Of a DNA stretch of 64,000 nucleotides, positions 15,191 to 24,454 are shown piece after piece; position 1 is the first letter of the stretch; the number at the start of each line of letters is the position of its first letter. The notes under the pieces are model-generated. The model saw only the letters and a program-made list of their open reading frames with translations, had not been told where the DNA came from and ran no database searches. The stretch comes from Saccharothrix sp. ST-888. Its GTDB lineage: Bacteria > Actinomycetota > Actinomycetes > Streptomycetales > Streptomycetaceae. The stretch spans positions 12,253-76,252 of the forward strand of contig NZ_JYJF01000018.1 of assembly GCF_000955975.1 (NCBI RefSeq), in the 5' to 3' direction. A program made the position numbers and the translations under genes.

Positions 15191-16663
15191 ATGCTCGACG
15201 TGCTCATCGCCGGGGCCGGCCCGGTGGGGCTCTGGCTGGCCGCGGAGTTGCGCCTGCACGGGGTGGAGGTGACCGTCGTGGAACGCCGGGCGGCACCGGA
15301 CGGACGGTCGCGCGCGGTCGGCATGCAGGCCGGCACGCTGGACACCTTCGCCACCCGCGGACTCGCGGAGCGGTTCATCGAACGCGGCACCCCGGTGCCG
15401 ACCGGCCACTTCGGGGCGGCGACCACCAGGCTGGACTTCTCCACGGTCGGGGCAGTGCACCCGTTCATGCTGGCGCTCGGTCAGTCCGTCACCGAACAGC
15501 TCCTGGAGGAGCACGCGGTTTCCGTGGGCGCCCAGGTGCTGCGCGGGGAGGAAGTCGTCTCGCTCAGCCAGGGGCCGGACGCCGTCGAGGTGGTGATCCG
15601 GGCCGGCGGCACCCACCGGACCGTGCGGGCCCGCTGGGTAGTGGGCTGCGACGGCACCCGCAGCGCGGTGCGCCAGGCGGCCGGCATCGACTTTCCCGGT
15701 CAGGACACCACGCTGACCGGGTGGCTCGCCGACGTCGAACTCGACGATCCGCCCACCGCGCCGCTCGCCGCCACCGGGCCGGCCGGTTCGTTCCTGGCGG
15801 CCCCGATCGGCGACGGCGTCCACCGGCTGGCGGGCCTGTCCACGGCCACCATGCACCGTGGCACCGGCGAACCGCTGACCCTGGAGGAGGTACGCGAGCA
15901 GACCCGCGCGCTACTGGGACGGGACCTGGGCATGCGCAACCCCCGGTGGCTGTCGCGCTACGGCAACGCCACCCGCCAGGCCGCGCGGTACCGGGCCGGA
16001 CGGGTGCTGGTGGCCGGGGACGCGGCGCACATGTTCTTCCCGGCCGGTGGGCAGGGCATGAACCTCGGTATCCAGGACGCCACCAACCTGGGCTGGAAGC
16101 TGGCCGCCACTCTCCAGGGCCGGGCGCCCGACGGACTGCTCGACAGCTACGACACGGAGCGCCGGCCGGCCGCCCGCGCCGTCATCGACAACACCCGCGC
16201 GCAACTCGCCCTGTTCGCCGCAGCGAGCCCGGAGCAGATCGCGCTGCGCGAGGTCTGGTCCGCCGCGCTGGCCGAAGCAGAGACCAACCGTCAGTGGGCC
16301 CGCCGGATCGCCGGCTTCGACGATCCGCTCCCCGCCGACACCGCACCCGGCGCGCACCCGCTGAACGGCACGCGACTGGCCGGCCTCGCCCTGGACACGG
16401 CCGACGCACCCAGCGCCCACCCGCTGATGCACCACGGCCGGCCGCTGCTGCTGGACCTCGGCGGGACGCGGACGCCGTGCCCCACGGATGGCCTGGAACA
16501 GCGAGCAGCTGTCGTCAACGCCGAAACAACGGAGCCGATCTGGCTGGACGTCACCGCCGTCCTCATCCGGCCGGACGCCCGGATCGCCTGGGCCAGCACC
16601 GACACCGACCCGCAGCGCCGGGCCTCGGACTGTCTCACTGCCCTGCGCACCCTGTGCCGCTGA
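15191..16663 (+). CDS. FAD-dependent aromatic monooxygenase (PHBH/Rox type)
   Basis: The 490-aa group A flavoprotein monooxygenase uses NAD(P)H and O2 to hydroxylate an aromatic substrate. It shows GAGPVGLWLAAEL (residues about 7-19, FAD ADP-binding), the DG motif VVGCDGTRSAVRQAAG (about 152-167) and the GD motif VLVAGDAAHMFFPAGGQGMN (about 272-291), followed by LGIQDATNLGWKLA. The C-terminal 100 residues form the thioredoxin-like tail seen in rifampicin and polyketide hydroxylases. The ATG at 15191 has AGAGGAAG 8 nt upstream; the GTG at 15182 is too close to it. Control by the divergent TetR gene suggests an inducible detoxification role, for example of an antibiotic. Confidence 0.9.
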   Translation: MLDVLIAGAGPVGLWLAAELRLHGVEVTVVERRAAPDGRSRAVGMQAGTLDTFATRGLAERFIERGTPVPTGHFGAATTRLDFSTVGAVHPFMLALGQSVTEQLLEEHAVSVGAQVLRGEEVVSLSQGPDAVEVVIRAGGTHRTVRARWVVGCDGTRSAVRQAAGIDFPGQDTTLTGWLADVELDDPPTAPLAATGPAGSFLAAPIGDGVHRLAGLSTATMHRGTGEPLTLEEVREQTRALLGRDLGMRNPRWLSRYGNATRQAARYRAGRVLVAGDAAHMFFPAGGQGMNLGIQDATNLGWKLAATLQGRAPDGLLDSYDTERRPAARAVIDNTRAQLALFAAASPEQIALREVWSAALAEAETNRQWARRIAGFDDPLPADTAPGAHPLNGTRLAGLALDTADAPSAHPLMHHGRPLLLDLGGTRTPCPTDGLEQRAAVVNAETTEPIWLDVTAVLIRPDARIAWASTDTDPQRRASDCLTALRTLCR

Positions 16664-16850
16664 GCGCGCTCGGTGATCCCACCCGCCGGACCCGCTCGGT
16701 GCCCCTCTCTCACGGACCAGGCCGGATCAGCGCGCGACTCCCCCAGCCCCAGCCGGGGGCACCCCCATCCATGCGTGCATCGCAAGGCGGGGCACCTCCC
16801 GGCCGAAGGCTGGAGGCGTGCGTGTTCTGGGGGCTCTTCCCGGCCAGAGG

Positions 16851-17177
16851 CTAGTGGGCAGCCTGCTGAGGGGCCTGTGCGCCGCCCCCCGCCTTCACCG
16901 CGTTCACCATCGCCTGGTGGATGTTCCGCGCGGTCGACTCGTCCTCGGCCGGCACCGGACTGCCCTGCACCGTGAACCAGTCCAGCGCACCCGAGTACTG
17001 CACCGTGCACCTGGCCTCCCCGTCGATCCACATGGTGTGCACCGTGAGATCCCCGCTGATCGCGCCGATCTCCTTGGTCAGCACCCCGCCCCGCCCGGAC
17101 AGGATCCCCTGAGTGGTCCAGGTGGCCCAGGAGACCGCGCTGCCGGCCGGCGATTGACCCCGCTGCTCGTCGCTCAT
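16851..17177 (-). CDS. Conserved-looking 108-aa protein, function unknown
   Basis: A GGGGGAAG about 9 nt before the ATG at 17177 supports this start over an in-frame one 11 codons upstream. The protein is soluble, without signal peptide or membrane helix. A predicted beta-rich middle (LTKEIGAISGDLTVHTMWID, CTVQYSGALDWFTVQGSPV) is followed by a helix (STARNIHQAMVNAVKAGG) and a Gln/Ala tail. I do not recognise the family. It is divergent from the FHA-ABC gene with about 155 bp between. The 187 bp before its stop hold only weak hairpins such as CCCCCAGCCCCAGCCGGGGG near 16741. Confidence 0.65.
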   Translation of the reverse strand: MSDEQRGQSPAGSAVSWATWTTQGILSGRGGVLTKEIGAISGDLTVHTMWIDGEARCTVQYSGALDWFTVQGSPVPAEDESTARNIHQAMVNAVKAGGGAQAPQQAAH

Positions 17178-17331
17178 GCGCCTATCTTCCCCCGGTAGGC
17201 CGCCCCCCACCCGGCAGCGACACCACCGACTGCCTCACCCGAACGAGCCGCCGCCGCACCCGAAGGGCCGAACCCCGGACACCCCGGCGGCCCAGCGGCG
17301 GCCACCCGGACGGAGGGCTAGCATCAGGAAC

Positions 17332-19668
17332 ATGGGACAGCGACCCGTCGCGTCCACTGCGCCGCACCTGGTGCTGGAGACCGGCGACATCTCGCAGGAG
17401 ATGAGCCCGAGCCGTGAGTACCACGTAGGACGTGACCCCGCCGGAGAGATCGTCCTCGACGACCCGCGGGTCTCCTGGCACCACGCCGTGCTCCACACCG
17501 ACGACGGCCACTGGACGCTCGACGACACCGAAAGCACCAACGGCACCTGGACCGGCGGACAGCGGGTCCATCACCTCGATGTAGGCCCCGGCACCACGCT
17601 GCGCTTCGGCAACCCCGACGACGGACCGACCGCGACCCTGCGCGCCGTTCCCACGCCGACCGCCGTCGCGCCGACGACCTCCGGGCTCACCTCGATCACC
17701 GGCTCCACCCGGGCACCGACCACCGTCCGGCACCTGCCCGCCCGGATCATCCGGATCGGCCGGGCCACCGACAACGACCTCGTCGTGCCCGACCTCTCCG
17801 TCTCCCGCCACCACGCCGAGCTGCGCGCCACCCCCGACGGCCGCTACGAGATCGTCGACCTCGACAGCCACAACGGCACCTACCTCAACGGCCAGCCCGT
17901 CCAGCAGGCCCAGGTCGGCACGAGCGACCTGGTGGGCATCGGCCACGCCATGTTCTGCCTGGTCGGGGACGAGCTCCAGGAGTTCGTCGACACCGGCGAC
18001 ATCGACCTCGACGTCGAGGACCTGGTGGTCACCGTCGCCGACGACCGCCGGCTGCTCGACGGCATCACCTTCCCGGTCGCGCAGGACTTCCTGGTGGCGG
18101 TCGCCGGGTCCAGCGGTTCCGGCAAGTCCACCCTGCTCAACGCGCTCACCGGGCTGCGCCCCGCCGACCAGGGCACCGTCAGCTACGACGGCCGCGACCT
18201 CTACCACGACTACGCCGAGCTGCGCAGCCGGATCGGCGTCGTCCCGCAGGACGACATCCTGCACACCCAGCTCACCGTCCGCCGTGCCCTGGGCTACGCC
18301 GCCGAGCTGCGCTTCCCCGGCGACACCGCCGGAGCCGAACGCGCCGCCCGGGTGGAGGAGGTGATCGGCGAACTCGGCCTCGGCAAGAGCGCCGACCAGG
18401 TCATCGCCAACCTCTCCGGCGGCCAGCGCAAACGGGTCAGCGTCGCCCTGGAGCTCCTCACCAAGCCCTCGCTGCTCTTCCTCGACGAGCCCACCTCCGG
18501 CCTGGACCCCGGCATGGACCGCTCCGTCATGCAGATGCTGCGCGAACTCGCCGACGACGGCCGCACCGTCGTCGTGGTCACCCACAGCGTGCTCAGCCTC
18601 GACCTGTGCGACCGCCTGCTGCTGCTCGCCCCCGGCGGCCGGATCGCCTACTACGGCCCGCCCGCCGAGGCCCTGGAGTTCTTCGGCTACAGCCACTGGC
18701 CCGAAGCTTTCGAGGCCTTCGAGAACGACACCGGCCGCGACTGGGCGGGCGAGTACCGCGACTCCACCGCCCACCGCCGCTACATCGCCTCCGCGATGCA
18801 CCCGCCCGGCCGGGCGGCACCGCCCACCACCCCCCCGGTGGCGCCGCCGCCCCCGCAGGGCTGGTGGTCCCAACTCGGCACCCTGGTCCGCCGCTACAGC
18901 ACCGCGCTGGCCACCGACCGGACCTTCCTCGCGGTCATGATCGCGCTGCCCTTCGTGATGGGCGCGATGGCCCGGGCCCTGGCGGGCGGCAAGCTCACCG
19001 CGAGCGGCGCCACCAGCGCCCTGCTCATCCTCTGCGTCGGCGCAGTCCTCACCGGCGCGGCCAACGCGGTGCGCGAACTCGTCAAGGAACGCGCCATCTA
19101 CCAGCGCGAACGAGCCGTCGGCCTGTCCAGATCGGCGTACCTCTGCTCGAAGATCGTGGTCCTCGGGACCGTCACCGTGATCCAGTCCGTGGTCCTCACC
19201 CTGGTCGCCCTGATCGGGGTACGGCTGCGCCCGCAGGGTGGCAGCGGCGTGCTGCTGCCACCACTCGCCGAGATCACCACCGCCGTCGCGCTGCTCTCCT
19301 TCACCGCCATGATGCTCGGCCTGGTGATCTCCGCCCTGGTCCGCCGCGAGGAGGTGACCATGCCGCTGCTGGTGCTGCTCGCCATCGTCCAGGTGGTCTT
19401 CTGCGGAGCCCTGCTCGCGCTCTACAGCGTGCCCGTGGTCAACCAGCTGTCCTGGCTGGTGCCCTCCCGCTGGGCGTTCGCCGCCATGTCCGCCACCGTC
19501 GACATGCACCGGATCGTGCCCGGCAAGCTCACCGCCGACCCGTTCTTCGCCCACCGTACGGGTACCTGGCTGCTCGACCTGGGCGCCCTGGTGGCGCTCT
19601 CGGTGGTCTTCGGCATCGTGGTGGTCCGGCTGCTGCGGCGGCACGAGCCCGCCGTCATGCGCCGGTAG
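17332..19668 (+). CDS. FHA-FHA-ABC exporter fusion (Rv1747-like)
   Basis: The 778-aa single-chain half transporter carries two phosphothreonine-binding FHA domains: residues about 28-100 (VGRDP, SWHH, STNGTW) and 138-205 (RIGRATDNDL, SVSRHH, SHNGTYLNG). The ABC ATPase follows with Walker A GSSGSGKS (259-266), signature LSGGQ (361-365) and Walker B LLFLDEP (381-387). From about residue 525 is an ABCG/ABC2-type membrane domain with about six helices. The order matches M. tuberculosis Rv1747, whose FHA domains bind sites phosphorylated by PknF; dimerisation would complete the pump. The kinase gene two positions downstream fits this. The exported compound is unknown; Rv1747 has been linked to cell-wall glycolipids. 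Confidence 0.93.
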   Translation: MGQRPVASTAPHLVLETGDISQEMSPSREYHVGRDPAGEIVLDDPRVSWHHAVLHTDDGHWTLDDTESTNGTWTGGQRVHHLDVGPGTTLRFGNPDDGPTATLRAVPTPTAVAPTTSGLTSITGSTRAPTTVRHLPARIIRIGRATDNDLVVPDLSVSRHHAELRATPDGRYEIVDLDSHNGTYLNGQPVQQAQVGTSDLVGIGHAMFCLVGDELQEFVDTGDIDLDVEDLVVTVADDRRLLDGITFPVAQDFLVAVAGSSGSGKSTLLNALTGLRPADQGTVSYDGRDLYHDYAELRSRIGVVPQDDILHTQLTVRRALGYAAELRFPGDTAGAERAARVEEVIGELGLGKSADQVIANLSGGQRKRVSVALELLTKPSLLFLDEPTSGLDPGMDRSVMQMLRELADDGRTVVVVTHSVLSLDLCDRLLLLAPGGRIAYYGPPAEALEFFGYSHWPEAFEAFENDTGRDWAGEYRDSTAHRRYIASAMHPPGRAAPPTTPPVAPPPPQGWWSQLGTLVRRYSTALATDRTFLAVMIALPFVMGAMARALAGGKLTASGATSALLILCVGAVLTGAANAVRELVKERAIYQRERAVGLSRSAYLCSKIVVLGTVTVIQSVVLTLVALIGVRLRPQGGSGVLLPPLAEITTAVALLSFTAMMLGLVISALVRREEVTMPLLVLLAIVQVVFCGALLALYSVPVVNQLSWLVPSRWAFAAMSATVDMHRIVPGKLTADPFFAHRTGTWLLDLGALVALSVVFGIVVVRLLRRHEPAVMRR

Positions 19669-19693
19669 CCGGACGGGTCGACAGGAGGCGCCG

Positions 19694-20221
19694 ATGAGCA
19701 GCCCGCACCACCCGGACGGCCCGGACCGGGATCCGTACGCGTTCCGGCCCACCCACGTCGTCCCCGAGGACGGCCTGCCGACCTGGGCCGGGCCCGACAC
19801 CTCCCGGCCGAGCGCCCGGCTGGACCCGCTGCTGCCGGTCCGCCTCACCGACACCAGCGGCAACTGGGCCCGCATCGTCTGCGCCAACGGCTGGAGCGCC
19901 TGGGTGGACGGCCGACTGCTCGTCGCCCTTCCCAACCGCCCGCCGGGCAGCGTCCAGCCGCTCGGCACCACCGAGGACCCCCGGCCGCTGCTCGACGCCC
20001 TGGAACGCACCCTCGCCGCCTACCGCGACCTGGTCGACCGGTTCGCCGCCGGCCGGCTGGACCTCGACACCTTCCGGCGCCAGGCGGGCGCGCTGCGGAT
20101 CGGCGCGGTGATCGACGGCCCGTCCGCCTGGCTGCTCGACCTCGACCACGGCCGCTGGTACTACTGCGACGGCACCCGCCTGCAGACGTACGCCGCGGTC
20201 GAGCCGCCCACGACCGGATAG
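19694..20221 (+). CDS. Small protein between FHA-ABC exporter and kinase
   Basis: The 175-aa soluble protein has no signal peptide. It reads like a short SH3-type or barrel segment (PVRLTDTSGNWARIVCANGWSAWVDGRLLVAL, about residues 49-80) followed by helices (LERTLAAYRDLVDRFAAGRLDLDTFRRQAGAL) and a beta segment ending WYYCDGTRLQTY. The central piece resembles a bacterial SH3 fold by eye, not by search. AGGAGG precedes the ATG 26 bp after the exporter stop, and the kinase follows 9 bp later, so all three share a transcript. It is likely an accessory or substrate of the kinase-exporter set. Confidence 0.7.
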   Translation: MSSPHHPDGPDRDPYAFRPTHVVPEDGLPTWAGPDTSRPSARLDPLLPVRLTDTSGNWARIVCANGWSAWVDGRLLVALPNRPPGSVQPLGTTEDPRPLLDALERTLAAYRDLVDRFAAGRLDLDTFRRQAGALRIGAVIDGPSAWLLDLDHGRWYYCDGTRLQTYAAVEPPTTG

Positions 20222-20230
20222 CGGACCCGG

Positions 20231-21253
20231 ATGAACACCGCCGCCTACGAGGACCTGACCGGCCGCCAACTGGCCGGGTACCGGCTCGGGCCGCAGATCG
20301 GCCGGGGCGGGATGGCCGTCGTCTACCGGGCGGAGGACCTGCGGCTCGGCCGTACGGTCGCGATCAAGCTGCTCGCACCGGAACTGGCCCGCAACGACGT
20401 CTTCCGGCAGCGCTTCGCCCGCGAGTCCCGGGCCGCCGCGGCCATCGACCACCCGCACATCGTCCCGGTGTACGAGGCGGGCGAGGTGGACGGCGTGCTC
20501 TTCATCGCCATGCGCTACGTCGCCGGACGCGATCTGGGCGTGCTGCTGGACCGGCAGGGCCCGCTCTCCGTCCCCCAGACGGTCCGGATCATCGCCCAGG
20601 TCGCCTCCGCACTGGACGCCGCCCATGCCCACGACCTGGTCCACCGGGACGTCAAACCCGGCAACATCCTGATCGCCGAGGGCCCCGACGCCGACCGACC
20701 GGAACACGCCTACCTGACCGACTTCGGCCTCACCAAGAAGTCCCTCTCGCTGAGCGGACTGACCACCGTGGGCCAGTTCGTCGGCACCCTCGACTACGTC
20801 GCGCCCGAGCAGATCAGCGGCCGCCCGGTGGACGGACGCTGCGACCTCTACAGCCTGGGCTGCGTGGTCTTCGAGGTCCTCACCGGCGCACCGCCGTTCC
20901 GGCGCGAGGACGACCTCGCCCTGCTCTGGGCCCACCTGAACGACCCCGCGCCGCTGATCACCGCGGCCCGGCCCGAGCTGCCCGGCGCGCTCAACGCGGT
21001 CCTCGTGAAGGCGCTCGCCAAGACCCCGGACGAGCGCTACGACAGCTGCCTCGGCTTCGTGGCGGCGCTGCGGGCCGCCGGGGAGTCCGGGGACCGGGCG
21101 GCGGCCGTCCCGGTCATCACCACGCTGCCCGGGGCGAGTCCGGCACCCGAACCCCGGCCGCAGCCGCAGCCCGGGACCGAGACCGGGGCGGTACCCGTGC
21201 CGCCCGCCTGGGCCTGGCCGGTCTTCGGCGCCCGGGACGGCACCGCCGGCTGA
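20231..21253 (+). CDS. Serine/threonine protein kinase, soluble
   Basis: The 340-aa Hanks-type kinase has a complete catalytic set: Gly loop GRGGMAVV (24-31), Lys46, HRDVKPGN (138-145), DFG (164-166), APEQ (191-194) and a long activation segment with several Ser/Thr (LSLSGLTTVGQFVGT). After about residue 275 comes a 65-residue Pro/Ala/Gly tail, with no membrane helix and no PASTA units, unlike PknB. It lies 9 bp after the previous gene in the FHA-ABC operon, so it probably phosphorylates its own loop and Thr residues that the exporter's FHA domains read. The arrangement parallels pknF-Rv1747. Confidence 0.93.
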   Translation: MNTAAYEDLTGRQLAGYRLGPQIGRGGMAVVYRAEDLRLGRTVAIKLLAPELARNDVFRQRFARESRAAAAIDHPHIVPVYEAGEVDGVLFIAMRYVAGRDLGVLLDRQGPLSVPQTVRIIAQVASALDAAHAHDLVHRDVKPGNILIAEGPDADRPEHAYLTDFGLTKKSLSLSGLTTVGQFVGTLDYVAPEQISGRPVDGRCDLYSLGCVVFEVLTGAPPFRREDDLALLWAHLNDPAPLITAARPELPGALNAVLVKALAKTPDERYDSCLGFVAALRAAGESGDRAAAVPVITTLPGASPAPEPRPQPQPGTETGAVPVPPAWAWPVFGARDGTAG

Positions 21254-21274
21254 CGGCCTGACCGGCCCACCACG

Positions 21275-21291
21275 GTGGACCAGGAGTCCAC
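21275..21291 (+). terminator. Short hairpin between convergent kinase and lysA genes
   Basis: GTGGAC (21275-21280) pairs with GTCCAC (21286-21291) around a 5-nt loop in the 57-bp space between two convergent genes. The stem is short and a terminator role is only likely. Confidence 0.4.
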
Positions 21292-21310
21292 GGCCGACCG
21301 GCGTACCGCT

Positions 21311-22675
21311 CTACCGGCCGACCTCGCGGGCCTGGAAGTCCTCCACCGTCTCCCGGCGGATCAGCAGCCGGGCGCGCCCGTCGCGGACGGCGACGACCGC
21401 CGGGCGGCCGACCAGGTTGTAGCCGGAGGCCATGGACAGCTGGTACGCCCCGGCGGCCGGTACGGCCAGCAGGTCGCCCGCACGCAGGTCGGCGGGCAGT
21501 TCGGCGGCGTGCACCAGGACGTCGCCGGCCTCGCAGTGCCGGCCGACCACGTCGATGACGGCGGTCGGGGCACCGGAGACCCGCCCGACCAGCCGGACGG
21601 CGTAGGAGGAGCCGTACAGGGCGGGGCGCGGGTTGTCGCTCATCCCGCCGTCGACGGCGGCGAAGGTCCGGCCGTCGGCGGCGTGCTTCACCGACAGCAC
21701 CCGGTAGAGCGCCACGGCGGCCGGCGCGGCGATCGCCCGGCCCGGTTCGACGAGCAGGCGCGGGACCGCGAGGCCGTGCTCGGCGCACCGGGCGGCGAGG
21801 TGCCCGCTCACCCGGGCGGCGAAGTCGGCGAGGTCGAGCTCCTCCTCACCGGGGCGGTAGCGCACACCGTGGCCGCCGCCGAGGTCCAGCTCGGGGAGTT
21901 CGACGCCGTGCCGGTCACGGATCTCCGCCAGCAGCAGGACCAGCCGGTCCAGGGCGGCCAGATAGGGCTCGACCTCGGTGATCTGGGAGCCCAGGTGGCA
22001 GTGCAGGCCGGCCAGTTCGAGGCTGGGCTGGGCGAGCACCCGGCCGACCGCCTCCGCCGCGTCACCGCCGGTGATCCCGAAGCCGAACTTCTGCCCGTCG
22101 ACCCCGGTCCGGACCGCCGCGTGGTGCCCCGCCGCGACGCCCGGCAGCACGCGGACCAGGACCCGCTGCGGGGTGTCCGCGATGGCGAGTGCGGCCAGCC
22201 GGGGGATCTCGGCGAGGCCGTCGATGACGATCCGGCCGACCCGCAGCCGCCGGGCGAGCCGGAGCTCCTCGGGGCTCTTGGCGTTGCCGTGCAGCAGGAT
22301 CCGCTGCGGCGGGAACCCGGTCGCGGCCGCCAGCCGCAGTTCGCCCGCCGAGCAGACGTCCAGGCCCAGCCCCTCCTCGGCGATCCAGTCGGCCAGCGCG
22401 CTGCACAGGAACGCCTTCGCCGCGTACAGCACCTGGGCCTGCGGCAGAGCGCTGCGATAGGCCCTCGCACGGGTCCGCACCTCGTCCTCGTCCAGGACGT
22501 ACAGCGGGGTGCCGAACCGGTCGGCGGCCTCCGCCAGGCCGACCCCGCCGACCAGCAGTTCGCCGCCGGTCCCCGCGCGGGCGGAGGCGGGCCACGGGCT
22601 GCCGACCGGCGGCCCTCCGAGCACTCGGCCCGGACGTTCGGCGGGGGCGGCGAGGGCGACCTGGGTCTGGGTCAT
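21311..22675 (-). CDS. lysA: Diaminopimelate decarboxylase
   Basis: The 454-aa PLP enzyme, fold type III, converts meso-diaminopimelate to lysine in the last step of the aspartate pathway. PLP binds Lys87 (YAAKAF); HCHLGSQI and LDLGGGHG bind substrate and phosphate; CEAGD near residue 389 provides the catalytic Cys of the second half-site, and AGAYQLSMASGYN completes the site. AGGAAG 9 nt before the ATG at 22675 supports that start; a 53-codon extension is open but unsupported. The first 40 residues are Ala/Pro-rich. Streptomycetes often have more than one such gene, and this one is not in the thrABC neighbourhood. No riboswitch was recognised upstream. Confidence 0.93.
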   Translation of the reverse strand: MTQTQVALAAPAERPGRVLGGPPVGSPWPASARAGTGGELLVGGVGLAEAADRFGTPLYVLDEDEVRTRARAYRSALPQAQVLYAAKAFLCSALADWIAEEGLGLDVCSAGELRLAAATGFPPQRILLHGNAKSPEELRLARRLRVGRIVIDGLAEIPRLAALAIADTPQRVLVRVLPGVAAGHHAAVRTGVDGQKFGFGITGGDAAEAVGRVLAQPSLELAGLHCHLGSQITEVEPYLAALDRLVLLLAEIRDRHGVELPELDLGGGHGVRYRPGEEELDLADFAARVSGHLAARCAEHGLAVPRLLVEPGRAIAAPAAVALYRVLSVKHAADGRTFAAVDGGMSDNPRPALYGSSYAVRLVGRVSGAPTAVIDVVGRHCEAGDVLVHAAELPADLRAGDLLAVPAAGAYQLSMASGYNLVGRPAVVAVRDGRARLLIRRETVEDFQAREVGR

Positions 22676-22864
22676 GGCGGACGGCTTCCTTCCACGCGCG
22701 ACGCGAGCCCCTGGCACCTTCGGCCCGCCGTCCCAGTGGATGCCCGCCGAACCCCGGCCGCACCGCGCCTTGACGCGTGGCCTACGCGGATCACGCCCGC
22801 TTTGACGACACCCTGACAGCGCGGGTGCCCCCACCGGCCCCGGAACGGTGGGTCAAACGGTGGC

Positions 22865-24295
22865 TCAGGGGCGCCCGGTCCGCCGGGGTCGGCTGCGGGC
22901 CAGCAGGCCGCCGAGCAGGCCGGCGACCGCGCCCCACAGGGCGCCGAGCGGAACGGTGACCAGCAGGTCGGGGCTGAGGTGGAGGCCGCCCGCGCCGCTG
23001 TCCAGGCCGAGCAGGGACAGGCCGAACTCGGCGGAGACCGTGGTGAGCAGCCCGATCGCCAGCACGGCGACGGCCAGCGCGACGGCCAGGTTCAGCGCGT
23101 AGCGCCACAGCGGCAGCCGGTCGGGGGAGTGCAGCGCGGCGCCGACGCCGGTGAGCAGGACCATGACCACGGCCAGCGCCAGCAGCAGCCAGCTGCGGCC
23201 GTCCTGCTGGGAGAGCGAGGACAGGTCGAGGGTGACATCGCTGGTCCGGGACGCCTGGAGGACCGAGGCGAGCGGCTCGGGGACCGGCAGGCCGATGGTG
23301 CCCGCCGAGTGGCCGTGCCAGGAACCGCCGATGCCGACGCCGAGCGCGATCCAGGCGAGGTTGGGCAGCGCGAGCAGCAGGACGGCGATGGTGTCGCGCG
23401 GATGACCGTCGGTGGCGGCCGACACCAGTCCGACGACCAGGCCCACCAGGACGTACCCGGTCAGCAGGGTCAGCACGGCGTGTCCGGCCGGTCTGACGGT
23501 GGCGTGCAGGCGCAGCAGGTGCCGGGGCAGCGGCGCGCGCCGGGCGATCAGGAAGGCCAGCAGCAGGACCCCGCAGAGCCAGGCCAGCCCGATGCCCACG
23601 GTCGCCGCCGGGGCGGCCCGGAACCCCACGGTCGGTGCGCCGCCGAAGATGGTGCCGAGCTGGTCCAGCAGCGAGTCGCCGGTGGGGACGGTGAAGGTGT
23701 GCTGGGCGAACTGCCGTACCAGGAGCAGCAGAGCGAGCCAGAGCGCCGCCGTACGGACGGTGCGTCCGGCCAGCTCGACGGGCCCGACGAGGGCCCGGTG
23801 CCGGAGCGGCCGGAGGAAGACGGCACCGCCCACCAGCGCCCCGACCAGGGTGACCGACAGCGGCAGACCGGTGATCCCGCCCTGGGCCTGGGCGATGAAC
23901 GCGGCGCTGCCCGTGAGGTCGAGCGGCACACCGACGGCCAGCAGCACGGTGGCGGCCACGACATACGGGAAGGCGCCCTCCGGCAGCGCCTCGGCCCCGG
24001 CGGCCCAGAGCCCGAGCGCGGCGACGACGGCCATGACCACCAGCGGGGCGACCGCAGCGGCCAGCGCCTCCGCCCAGAGCCGGAGTTGGCGGCCTACGGC
24101 GTTCGCCGGACGGCCGGACGGGGACTGGCCCGGCACCGGCTCGGCGGCTGTGGACCGGCCGGACGGCGGCCGGTCGGGTGGAGGTTGGTGACGCGGAGGT
24201 TGGTCACTCGGCTGCACGCGGTCTCCCGACGAGTGTGTGTCCCCCGGGACGGGCTTCCTTCCGACTGCTCCCAGCTTCGGCCACGTCGCGGGCAT
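22865..24295 (-). CDS. Streptophobe-family multi-pass membrane protein
   Basis: The protein of about 476 aa begins with some 80 hydrophilic Pro/Arg/Ser residues, then about ten membrane helices (LWAEALAAAVAPLVVMAVVAALGLW and on), ending in SRPRRTGRP. I recognise it as the streptophobe family, which is specific to actinomycetes and has no known function. The start is uncertain: an ATG at 24295, or a GTG at 24217 with GGGAGA 4 nt upstream. Either keeps the helices. It lies tail-side of lysA (189 bp) and divergent from a DUF6777 gene. A role at the membrane is all that can be said. Confidence 0.75.
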   Translation of the reverse strand: MPATWPKLGAVGRKPVPGDTHSSGDRVQPSDQPPRHQPPPDRPPSGRSTAAEPVPGQSPSGRPANAVGRQLRLWAEALAAAVAPLVVMAVVAALGLWAAGAEALPEGAFPYVVAATVLLAVGVPLDLTGSAAFIAQAQGGITGLPLSVTLVGALVGGAVFLRPLRHRALVGPVELAGRTVRTAALWLALLLLVRQFAQHTFTVPTGDSLLDQLGTIFGGAPTVGFRAAPAATVGIGLAWLCGVLLLAFLIARRAPLPRHLLRLHATVRPAGHAVLTLLTGYVLVGLVVGLVSAATDGHPRDTIAVLLLALPNLAWIALGVGIGGSWHGHSAGTIGLPVPEPLASVLQASRTSDVTLDLSSLSQQDGRSWLLLALAVVMVLLTGVGAALHSPDRLPLWRYALNLAVALAVAVLAIGLLTTVSAEFGLSLLGLDSGAGGLHLSPDLLVTVPLGALWGAVAGLLGGLLARSRPRRTGRP

Positions 24296-24454
24296 CGGCG
24301 ACTGCTCGGACCGGTTCGGGGCGATCCGCCAGCGGTTGCGGGGTGCGGTTAGGGCCAGCAGAGAATGAGAGCCGGGGAGGAGTCCGGAGGACGGACGAGA
24401 GGACCGACGAGGCGAGCGAGACGGGGGAGAGCAGCCCAGTCCTGGAGGATTCCC

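Noticed and set aside
17182..20010. 942-codon open frame antisense to the FHA-ABC operon
   Set aside because: The + strand carries complete FHA and ABC motifs; the antisense product is low-complexity Gly/Gln/His sequence.
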